14,401 bases of DNA from NCBI GenBank assembly GCA_030248825.1, contig JARCMB010000232.1, positions 1-14,401 of the forward strand, in the 5' to 3' direction. Both the position numbers and the translations under genes were made by a program. Positions 1 to 5,724 of the stretch are shown piece after piece; the first letter of the stretch is position 1, and every line of letters starts with the position of its first letter. The notes under the pieces are model-generated. The model made no database searches and was not told the origin of the DNA. It saw only the letters and a list, made by a program, of their open reading frames with translations. This DNA comes from Pseudanabaenaceae cyanobacterium MP8IB2.15. GTDB taxonomy: Bacteria > Cyanobacteriota > Cyanobacteriia > Pseudanabaenales > Pseudanabaenaceae.

Positions 1-207
1 AGTTTTGTCGGAAGCGTGGATTTGCTCGATCGACTTACAAGTTTCAGCCAAAATCAGCGCAGCTTGCTTGCCATCATCTCCGATCAGTCGCGCCACATCG
101 ATCTCGACAGGAACCACACCTGCTATTTGCAAGAGTTTTTCGAGTTGTTCAGTAGTTTTTTTGACATGAGAACCCACGATTACCACGCCTGGTCGATCGC
201 CAATCAT
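1..207 (-). CDS. Four-carbon acid sugar kinase (DUF1537) nucleotide-binding domain, partial
   Basis: The minus strand is open from an ATG at 207-205 to the left edge (69 codons, C-terminus missing). The start of the protein, MIGDRPGVVIVGSHVKKTTE, followed by QLEKLL and later VEIDVARL, matches what I recall of the opening of the C-terminal nucleotide-binding domain of DUF1537 sugar-acid kinases. These proteins normally carry about 230 residues of substrate-binding domain before this point. Here that space is filled by an unrelated gene, so the visible reading frame begins at the domain boundary. The ATG overlaps the TGA ending the preceding open frame (ATGA), which would allow translational coupling. 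It could be a surviving half of a broken kinase gene or a stand-alone domain. The family call is fairly secure; whether it works is unknown. Confidence 0.7.
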   Translation of the reverse strand, partial: MIGDRPGVVIVGSHVKKTTEQLEKLLQIAGVVPVEIDVARLIGDDGKQAALILAETCKSIEQIHASDKT

Positions 208-290
208 CGAAACCTCAACTCATCGATATACTCCAACGCATCTCGCAAACTATAGCCACTTTGAAACCAATTCTTAATCCGATCGACTGG
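204..290 (-). other. In-frame extension of the DUF559-like gene beyond its TAG stop
   Basis: After the TAG at 293-291 the same frame stays open for 28 codons, reading PVDRIKNWFQSGYSLRDALE and then YIDELRFR, before TGA at 206-204. The segment looks like real protein, an amphipathic helix-turn-helix with aromatic and charged residues, and its stop overlaps the next ATG as ATGA. This suggests that the TAG is a recent nonsense change or is read through, and that the ancestral protein was about 308 residues. This is an inference from composition and frame. Confidence 0.45.
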
Positions 291-1130
291 CTAGAGATCT
301 GGAACTAACGCGAACTGACTTAATTCCAAGCGATCGCCGATCACTTCTGCAATCGTTTGGGCAATGACTTTACAGCAACTTTGAGGATGAGATAATAGTT
401 GGTCTTCGCTAAGTCTGATCACTAACCATCCTTTACTATTCAAGAATCGATCGCGTCGATCATCATACGGCTCATCGATTTCGATATCAATTTCGATGTC
501 AATGTACAGGCTTAACGATCGATCGATATAGGCAAATTCGGCAATGTATGGCTCTGCTAAGTCAGCAGTAAACAGGGTTAAGTCACGATAAATTCTACCC
601 GTAAAGTAGCGATTGAGATGAATTGCAAACCCTGACTGATTGGCGGTTTGATTAAAGGCTAGGCTGACCGAATTTCGATCGTCATCTTGAGGCTGAGTAT
701 TTTTGAGTTGGAGCAGCAGTTGCATCTGCCTAAACTCTTTGATGTTCTCTGGACTGAGGATATTTGCTAACTCAGCTTCGTGCGCTTTTTCTTTCTGTTC
801 GTAGAGATCGATTTGCCTGACATAATCTGCTAAGCCTTTGTCGTAAATGCGCTTGCGTTGCCGATAAGCTGATTGCATTAACCAAGCATGAGCCGCGATC
901 GATCCCGCCCCAATTAGAAAAATTACGATCCCCAGTGCTGGGATCGATATTGCTGTAGCTAGACCGAGCAGCAAAGCTCCCAACGACTCCACGATCAACA
1001 ATCTCTGGTTGAAAGGCTGGGGTTCAGGCTCAGGCTTTACTGGTCGATCGAGCATAAATTGTGGTGTGGCGGGAATAACATTCTGGAGAGCTAGGATTGG
1101 CTCAGGAATAATTACAACTGGATAGGTCAT
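291..1130 (-). CDS. Membrane-anchored DUF559-like (PD-(D/E)XK-type) protein
   Basis: This encodes 279 residues from the ATG at 1130 (MTYPVVIIPE). The frame could run up to a TTG at 1220, but that stretch lies in a mobile-element relic, so I prefer the ATG. In order there are: a proline-rich N-terminus; a hydrophobic hairpin at about residues 43-84, probably two membrane helices; a charged, coiled-coil-like stretch at 90-140; and a C-terminal domain at about 175-265 with IDIEIDIEIDEPY (210-222), GWLVIR and a CC pair. The last domain resembles the cyanobacterial nuclease-like DUF559/REase fold, in which the IDIEID segment would supply the acidic E-x-D residues. The usual loop between DEPY and the RD-rich helix seems to be missing, and one IDIE unit is duplicated, so activity is uncertain. 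A DNA or nucleic-acid role is inferred only from the fold. Confidence 0.65.
   Translation of the reverse strand: MTYPVVIIPEPILALQNVIPATPQFMLDRPVKPEPEPQPFNQRLLIVESLGALLLGLATAISIPALGIVIFLIGAGSIAAHAWLMQSAYRQRKRIYDKGLADYVRQIDLYEQKEKAHEAELANILSPENIKEFRQMQLLLQLKNTQPQDDDRNSVSLAFNQTANQSGFAIHLNRYFTGRIYRDLTLFTADLAEPYIAEFAYIDRSLSLYIDIEIDIEIDEPYDDRRDRFLNSKGWLVIRLSEDQLLSHPQSCCKVIAQTIAEVIGDRLELSQFALVPDL
479..502. repeat. 12-bp tandem duplication inside the DUF559-like gene
   Basis: Two adjacent 12-base units, TTTCGATATCAA (479-490) and TTTCGATGTCAA (491-502), differ at one base. On the coding strand they give the repeated Ile-Asp-Ile-Glu unit in the acidic motif of the nuclease-like domain. Confidence 0.7.
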
Positions 1131-1139
1131 CGGGAAAAT

Positions 1140-1392
1140 GGGTAGAAACCCCGTCGTAGAAAGACGGCTTTGTATTAGAATGGTGAAGCTAAGAGCGATA
1201 ACCAAGCTTTTAGCAAGCAAAATAACTTTTAAAAACCGCAGGGCTTGCGGGGGTTAGTCTGTGGAGCGAACGTAAGACCATAAAACTCATTGAGGGTAGA
1301 GGCTGTTGCGAAACCCCATTACTGGGAAGAAACAGAAACCTAAGTCGTGAGTCTTAGGAATCACCGTTGCTTTAGCTCGGTGAGGATGTCAA
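1140..1392 (+). mobile_element. IS200/IS605-type relic or mini-element with both hairpin ends
   Basis: The left side has the hairpin CCGTC-GTAGAAA-GACGG (1151-1167), like left-end palindromes of cyanobacterial IS200/IS605 elements. The right side has CCTAAG/CTTAGG (1339-1344, 1353-1358), then the stem TCACCG/CGGTGA (1361-1366, 1378-1383), and ends GGATGTCAA. TCAA (1389-1392) is a right cleavage tetranucleotide known in this family (IS608). Between the ends is only a short TnpB tail remnant; tnpA and most of tnpB are gone. The left boundary is approximate. The element sits just upstream of the DUF559-like ATG. The right end is more convincing than the left. Confidence 0.6.
1226..1357 (+). pseudogene. 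TnpB C-terminal tail remnant
   Basis: This open frame of 43 codons has no start codon; it follows a TAA at 1223 and ends at TAG 1355-1357. It includes LLKTAGLAGVSLWSERKTIK and a basic, Arg/Asn-rich end. The TAGLAG-x-x-x-W pattern is characteristic of the extreme C-terminus of IS605/IS607-type TnpB proteins in cyanobacteria, just after the zinc-ribbon and RuvC residues, none of which remain. Its position immediately before the right-end hairpins is where tnpB ends in an intact element. It cannot encode an active nuclease. Confidence 0.55.
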
Positions 1393-1411
1393 GTAGCTTC
1401 GATCTGTAAAT

Positions 1412-1437
1412 GCCCTCTCTCAGAATTGGAAGAGGGC
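1412..1437. terminator. Hairpin downstream of dps
   Basis: A perfect 7-bp inverted repeat, GCCCTCT (1412-1418) and AGAGGGC (1431-1437), with a 12-base loop lies 10 bp beyond the dps stop. It has no strong U-run on the minus strand, so it may be an RNA-processing hairpin or a dispersed repeat and not a classic terminator. Confidence 0.4.
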
Positions 1438-1446
1438 CAAGGGGGA

Positions 1447-1941
1447 CTATTCTAGCAAGCTACGCAACATCCAAGCAGTTTTTTCGTGGACTTGCATTCT
1501 CTGGGTCAGCAAGTCTGATGTGGGTTCATCACTAACCTTATCTGATTGGGGAAAGATCGATCGAGCGGTACGAACTACAGCTTCCTGCCCTTCAATTAGC
1601 AGCGAGATCATTTCTTCAGCTTTAGGAACTTCGGTCGTTTCGGGAATACTGCTGAGTTTGCTATAGGCTGAGTAGGAACCAGGAGCAGGGAAGCCTAAGG
1701 CTCTGATCCGCTCGGCGATTAGATCTACAGCCAGAGCTAGCTCTGTATATTGAGTTTCAAACATCAGATGTAAAGTTTGGAACATTGGGCCAGTGACATT
1801 CCAATGAAAATAATGAGTTTTGAGATACAGAGTGTAAGTATCGGCAAGTAATCGTGATAATCCTTCGGCGATTGCTTTTCGATCTTTTTCATCAATCCCA
1901 AGATTGATTGCAGTTGGAGATGAGTTTTTTGACTTAGACAT
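1447..1941 (-). CDS. dps: Dps-family ferritin-like DNA-protection protein
   Basis: Dps proteins form 12-subunit shells that oxidise ferrous iron with hydrogen peroxide, store it and shield DNA. I take the ATG at 1941 (MSKSKNSSP, 164 residues, normal for the family) because AAGGGT lies about 7 bases upstream; the frame is open up to 2013 but that extension is not Dps-like. The signature helix is present: residues 43-46 HYFH, then WNVTGP and LH. Ferroxidase residues keep the expected spacing: His46, His58 (12 apart), Glu62, Asp73 and Glu77, matching H51/H63/D67/D78/E82 of E. coli Dps with Glu in place of one Asp. The gene appears to be a single transcription unit between two hairpins. Stress or iron regulation is expected for the family but no known operator is seen. 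Confidence 0.92.
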   Translation of the reverse strand: MSKSKNSSPTAINLGIDEKDRKAIAEGLSRLLADTYTLYLKTHYFHWNVTGPMFQTLHLMFETQYTELALAVDLIAERIRALGFPAPGSYSAYSKLSSIPETTEVPKAEEMISLLIEGQEAVVRTARSIFPQSDKVSDEPTSDLLTQRMQVHEKTAWMLRSLLE

Positions 1942-1977
1942 AAGTTTTACCCTTAAAATTTCAAATATTTGAGTCCC

Positions 1978-1983
1978 ATCATA
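1978..1983 (-). promoter_or_regulatory. Possible -10 element for dps
   Basis: The minus strand reads TATGAT here, 37 bases upstream of the dps ATG, a good match to a sigma-70 -10 box (TATAAT). The hexamer 17 bp further upstream (TCGGCT) is a poor -35, so the promoter would be weak or activator-dependent. Confidence 0.3.
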
Positions 1984-2041
1984 GCTTAGCTCGACACCAG
2001 AGCCGATTACCATAAGCCATTGGGGGGATTTAAAGACATCC

Positions 2042-2056
2042 TGTTCAACTTGAACA
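2042..2056. promoter_or_regulatory. 15-bp dyad upstream of dps, possible operator
   Basis: TGTTCAACTTGAACA is a perfect 7-bp inverted repeat around one central base. It lies about 100 bases upstream of the dps start, beyond the candidate -10, and downstream of the dsbA-like stop. No known regulator can be assigned from the sequence. Confidence 0.3.
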
Positions 2057-2085
2057 ACAGCCCGATCGGATCGAGGCTCTATTCT

Positions 2086-2106
2086 CCCTCTCCTTCACGG
2101 AGAGGG
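2086..2106. terminator. Hairpin downstream of the dsbA-like gene
   Basis: A perfect 8-bp stem, CCCTCTCC (2086-2093) and GGAGAGGG (2099-2106), with a TTCAC loop lies 20 bp past the dsbA-like stop. The flanking text (GGGGCTAGGGGTGAGGG) matches a repeat common between cyanobacterial genes. There is no U-run, so termination is plausible but unproven. Confidence 0.45.
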
Positions 2107-2125
2107 GCTAGGGGTGAGGGTCTTA

Positions 2126-2911
2126 TTACTTTTGCACTTCTGCAAGTTTGGCTTCCATTTCTGCTAATTCCAATGCACCTGAGAAAGTTAGACCATTCAT
2201 CACAAAAGCTGGCGTGCCATTGATCCCAAGCGACTTGCCGAGTTCGACATCTTTAGCGATCGAATTTTTAGCGGCGACACTATTCCGATCTGTGTTGAAC
2301 TTGGTGAGGTTCAGGTTCAAATCCTTGGCAATTGAGACATAGAGGTCTTCGCCTAGCTGTTTTTGCTGATCGAATAGTCGATCGTGATATTCCCAAAACT
2401 TCCCCTGCTGTTGTGCTGCCCATGATGCTTGCGCTGCTGCTTGAGCTTCGGGATGCAGTTCGGTGAGCGGGAATTGCTTGTAAGTCAGCGTTACTTTATC
2501 CCCGTGCGCTGCCATGAATTGTTTAATTGTGATGTGCGCCCTAGAGCAGTATGGACATTGAAAGTCAGAAAATTCAGCCAGCACAATCTTCTGGCTGGTG
2601 GCTCCCGTCACAGGAGAATCGCGGATCACCAGCTTCGGTTCAGCCTTAATCTGATCGAGGACTTTCTGACGCAACTCACCTTGGCGTGACTTTTGGTTTT
2701 GCTGATAGGCTTGGACTGACTCCAAAATCACCTCAGGGTGCTTGCGAATCACATCCAATACCTTTGCCTCTAAGGCTGCATCTGAGATCTCGCCTTTTGC
2801 AGCTTGATCGGGTGAGGCACAGCTAATCAGTCCTAAGCAGACGGTGATCGCGATCAGCCAAGTAAATAAATGCCAGATCGATCGACCTACCTGAGATAAG
2901 AATTTTGTCAT
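2126..2911 (-). CDS. DsbA-family thiol oxidoreductase, probable lipoprotein
   Basis: This thioredoxin-fold protein is likely to make or repair disulfides in the periplasm or lumen. I prefer the ATG at 2911 (261 residues, MTKFLSQVGR), because it is followed directly by a membrane segment and a lipobox, LISC, with Cys31 as the acylation site; it also leaves a 22-bp gap to the preceding gene. The ATG at 2983 would instead overlap that gene by 50 bp and add an odd N-terminus. Residues 45-95 are helical and resemble the leader of Thioredoxin_4/DsbA-like proteins. The active site CPYC is at 119-122 within FSDFQCPYC, the cis-proline region NGTPAF is at about 231-236, and an alanine-rich helical insert lies between. 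The partner that would re-oxidise it (for example cyanobacterial VKOR) is not in the window. Confidence 0.85.
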   Translation of the reverse strand: MTKFLSQVGRSIWHLFTWLIAITVCLGLISCASPDQAAKGEISDAALEAKVLDVIRKHPEVILESVQAYQQNQKSRQGELRQKVLDQIKAEPKLVIRDSPVTGATSQKIVLAEFSDFQCPYCSRAHITIKQFMAAHGDKVTLTYKQFPLTELHPEAQAAAQASWAAQQQGKFWEYHDRLFDQQKQLGEDLYVSIAKDLNLNLTKFNTDRNSVAAKNSIAKDVELGKSLGINGTPAFVMNGLTFSGALELAEMEAKLAEVQK

Positions 2912-2933
2912 TGGTTTAAAGTGGGATAACTGG

Positions 2934-3299
2934 CTAGACCAGTGGTGAAGGGTCGATCGATCGATGATTTTGGGGTCGGACAAGTTTTAGCCTCAAAGTT
3001 ACATCCATAAACATATGGCTTTTGCCAGCCTGTTTGCTAATCGTTTCATACCACTGCGAACCAATGCTGTAAGTCAAGGCAAGGAATGCACTACCCACAA
3101 CCGCTCCAGTCAGATAACGCCCCATCTTGACATGTTCTATGCCCACCACACCTGGGATTTTGCTTTTTCCTTCTGAGGCTGTTTGTAAACGACGTTGGCG
3201 AGGTTGCCACGCTAGGTTAACTGCGATGCCAATCAGTGGGAAAACAATGGCAACGGCAAGCATGGGATGCAATACGGTCAGAATGTCTGTAGTGTCCAT
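2934..3299 (-). pseudogene. DUF4079 membrane protein, C-terminally truncated
   Basis: From the ATG at 3299 (preceded by an in-frame TTG) the frame gives 121 residues. LHPMLAVAIVFPLIGIAVNL, then WQPRQRRLQ, KSKIPGVVGIEHV and MGRYLTGAVVGSAFLALTYS are typical of cyanobacterial DUF4079 proteins, integral membrane proteins of unknown function. From memory the family is about 200-250 residues with several membrane helices. Here only two helices (about 12-31 and 65-84) survive, and after ETISKQ the sequence becomes a basic, non-hydrophobic tail (LKLVRPQNHRSIDPSPLV) unlike the family. No other frame downstream restores the missing part; the dsbA-like gene follows at once. This looks like a deletion that joined the 5' half to non-coding DNA. 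A functional short protein cannot be ruled out. Confidence 0.6.
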
Positions 3300-3398
3300 C
3301 AAGTGTCTCGCTAGTACTAAATTCTCAGCTCAAGATATAGTACGTCCGATTTTACCAGTTGGATGCTGCGTTTTATGACGGAGTAAATAGGGTCAAGA

Positions 3399-3791
3399 CT
3401 AAGCCACAGTTTGAGATTGACATCGATCGCATAGACCGAAAAATTCTAGGGTGTGATAAAAAATCTTAAAGTCGTGAGTTCGATCGAGCTGCGTATTTAG
3501 ACCATGCACAGGACAGACATCGATTGGTAACGAAATGCCACAGTTGAGACAATTGAGATGGTGTTTGTCGGTCGGCATCATGCTGTAAACCGCTTCGCCA
3601 TTTGGCAGCACTAGTGATTTCACAAGTCCTTGGATTTTCAAGGTTTCCAACGATCGATATACAGTTGCTAACCCCACGCCTTGGTCGGCATTTTGGAGTT
3701 CAGCATAAATACTCTGAGCGGAAATCGCTCGATCGAGGGTTTGCAATAAACTCAGGACACGTTCTTGGCTGCGAGTGAGCTTTGTCTTCAT
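3399..3791 (-). CDS. zur: Fur-family metalloregulator, Zur type
   Basis: This 130-residue DNA-binding repressor is of the type that senses zinc and controls zinc uptake. A winged-helix domain covers about residues 1-72, with the recognition helix in GLATVYRSLETL (40-51). The dimerisation and metal domain carries HHLNCLNC (77-84) and CDRC (121-124), the two CxxC pairs of the structural zinc site, plus Cys93, His96, His113 and Glu116 as candidate sensory ligands. The pattern CGISLPIDVCPVH and the ending HTLEFFGLC are closer to cyanobacterial Zur than to Fur or PerR. The assignment within the family is by recall. No znuABC genes are adjacent, and no Zur-box-like palindrome was recognised in the 134 bp shared with the divergent ABC transporter gene. 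Confidence 0.75.
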   Translation of the reverse strand: MKTKLTRSQERVLSLLQTLDRAISAQSIYAELQNADQGVGLATVYRSLETLKIQGLVKSLVLPNGEAVYSMMPTDKHHLNCLNCGISLPIDVCPVHGLNTQLDRTHDFKIFYHTLEFFGLCDRCQSQTVA

Positions 3792-3925
3792 AAAAATTTA
3801 AACTGTTGTATATATCCTATAGCACTGGTCGAATCATCTAGGGATTGGACTTCGGCATCATTTCGGCATCCGTCTTAGATCACTTACCATGATCGAAGAA
3901 TTAGTCAAAATCTTAGGAAAAGCTG

Positions 3926-5671
3926 ATGTCACCTCTCTATCGTGTGCTCAAAAGTTTACGGGTCTATTGGGCGATCGTGGGTGGTGCGTTCTTGAGCTTG
4001 TTGCTACTGACGGCTGCCAATGCTATAACACCACAGTTATTTCGCTGGGGGATCGATCGAGGCATTGCTCAGAAAGATCTCCACGTCGTGTTTCTAAGTG
4101 GCGGCATTATGGTGTTAGTGGCTCTGGGACGAGGCTTGTTCAACTTTGGTCAGAGCTTTTGGGCAGAACAAGCATCTCAAGGAGTCGCCTACGATCTGCG
4201 GAATAAAATCTTTCACAAGGTCGAGAATCTCAGCTTTAGCTACCACGATCGAGCGCAGACATCGCAACTGCTAACCCGCATTACCAGCGATGTCGAGCAG
4301 GTACGCAGTTTTTTGGGCACGAGTTTGATTCAAGTCGTTAGTTCGGTTGTGACACTGGTAACGACGGCGATCATTTTGCTACTGATGAATTGGCGGCTGG
4401 CAATGATTACCCTAGCATTAGTGCCGTTAGCTGGGTTTGTGTTAGCGCAATTTCTGATCCGCAATCAATCAATCTTTGGGCTGGCGCAGGAACGACTGGG
4501 CGATCTCAACTCGGTTTTGCAAGAAAATATCGTCGGCGTGCGGATTGTTAAAGCCTTTGTGCGCGAATCAGCCGAAAGGTCGCGCTATACCGCAATTAAC
4601 CGCGATTTGATTGCCGTGAACATGAAAACGATCGGCGCGATTCGCAATACTTTTCCGTTGATATTTTTGCTTAGCAACTTGATCACGCTGGCGGTTGTGG
4701 GCTATAGCGGCTCTGAGGTGATCCAAAACAAGTTCACAATTGGCGAGCTTGTGGCGTTTAACTCTTATCTGTTGTTTATCTTGCAGCCAATTTTGCTGGT
4801 TGGGTTTGCTGCCCCTGCGATCGCACAAGCCGCTGCGTCTGCCGAACGGGTTTATGAAGTGAACGATGCCCCGATCGAAATCCGCGATCGACCTGATGCT
4901 ATAACCCTAAAAAGTTGCATCGGTCGGATCCCGTTTGAAAATGTGCATTTTCGCTATCCTGGTTCCGAACAGTTCGCATTACAGGGCATTTCATTCGAGA
5001 CTAAACCCAACGAACTCGTAGCGGTGCTGGGCATGACTGGCTCTGGTAAAAGCACGATCATGAACTTGATTCCGCGTTTTTATGATGTCACGTCTGGAGC
5101 GGTGCGGATCGATGGCTGTGATGTGCGGCATTTAGAGTTAGCGAGTGTTCGATCGAAAATTGGTATTGTGTTCCAAGAAACCCGCCTGTTTTCAGGCACG
5201 ATGCGGGCTAACATTACCTACGCTATGCCCCAAGCGGCTGAAGCTGAGATGATCGCGGCGGCGAAAGCGGCTCAAATCCATGACTTTATTGCCTCGCTTC
5301 CAGATGGTTACGATACTCTCGTAGCTGAGCGTGGCGTGGGGTTATCGGGTGGTCAAAGGCAGAGAATTGCGATCGCCCGCACTTTACTGACTGACTACCG
5401 CATTCTGATCCTCGATGACAGTACCTCGGCGGTGGATGCCCAAACCGCCAGCCAAATCCATGCCGCGCTTGATGATTTAATGCACCAGAAGAAATGTACG
5501 GCTTTTGTGATCGCACAGCGTATCAGTACGGTTCGCAACGCCGATCGAATCTTTTTGATGGATAAAGGTCGTTTGGTCGCTCAGGGCACACATGAAGAGT
5601 TGATGTGTCACAGTCCTCTCTACGGCTCAATTTTAGAATCTCAGATGAAACAGCCAGTTACGCTCGACTAA
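3926..5671 (+). CDS. ABC exporter half-transporter (MsbA/MdlB-like) with non-canonical ATPase site
   Basis: This 581-residue fused membrane and ATPase protein likely exports a lipid, drug or peptide as a dimer. The start is supported by AGGA 8-11 bases upstream. Six membrane helices lie at roughly 14-34, 51-71, 133-154, 155-177, 242-262 and 272-294. The ATPase domain has Walker A GMTGSGKST (369-377), Q-loop Gln417, signature LSGGQ (473-477) and Walker B ILILDD (493-498). The catalytic Glu position is Asp498, and the switch His position is Gln531 (FVIAQRIST). This pairing is seen in the degenerate halves of heterodimeric exporters such as TM287/288 and BmrCD, which suggests that it needs a partner subunit, but no second half-transporter is in the window. 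The gene is divergent from zur and 53 bp upstream of metH on the same strand. Confidence 0.88.
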   Translation: MSPLYRVLKSLRVYWAIVGGAFLSLLLLTAANAITPQLFRWGIDRGIAQKDLHVVFLSGGIMVLVALGRGLFNFGQSFWAEQASQGVAYDLRNKIFHKVENLSFSYHDRAQTSQLLTRITSDVEQVRSFLGTSLIQVVSSVVTLVTTAIILLLMNWRLAMITLALVPLAGFVLAQFLIRNQSIFGLAQERLGDLNSVLQENIVGVRIVKAFVRESAERSRYTAINRDLIAVNMKTIGAIRNTFPLIFLLSNLITLAVVGYSGSEVIQNKFTIGELVAFNSYLLFILQPILLVGFAAPAIAQAAASAERVYEVNDAPIEIRDRPDAITLKSCIGRIPFENVHFRYPGSEQFALQGISFETKPNELVAVLGMTGSGKSTIMNLIPRFYDVTSGAVRIDGCDVRHLELASVRSKIGIVFQETRLFSGTMRANITYAMPQAAEAEMIAAAKAAQIHDFIASLPDGYDTLVAERGVGLSGGQRQRIAIARTLLTDYRILILDDSTSAVDAQTASQIHAALDDLMHQKKCTAFVIAQRISTVRNADRIFLMDKGRLVAQGTHEELMCHSPLYGSILESQMKQPVTLD

Positions 5672-5724
5672 TTGGGTAAAATCGCTACAATGAATACACA
5701 GTAGCCCCGTTCTCACATTTTGCT

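Noticed and set aside
16..255. Plus-strand open frame of 79 codons at the left edge
   Set aside because: It is antisense to the DUF1537 kinase domain, which has clear family similarity on the minus strand.
1131..1220. N-terminal extension of the DUF559-like protein from a TTG codon, with a signal-like hydrophobic stretch
   Set aside because: The extension is encoded by the mobile-element relic, and the ATG at 1130 begins the family-like part.
1942..2013. Longer Dps start at 2013
   Set aside because: The extra 24 residues are unlike Dps, lie over the likely promoter, and the internal ATG has a better ribosome binding site.
3889..4206. Plus-strand frame of 105 codons upstream of and within the ABC transporter gene
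   Set aside because: It overlaps the transporter in another frame, and its later residues show no domain-like pattern.
5672..5724. Possible cobalamin or SAM riboswitch before metH
   Set aside because: The gap is only 53 bp and shows none of the conserved boxes or stems.
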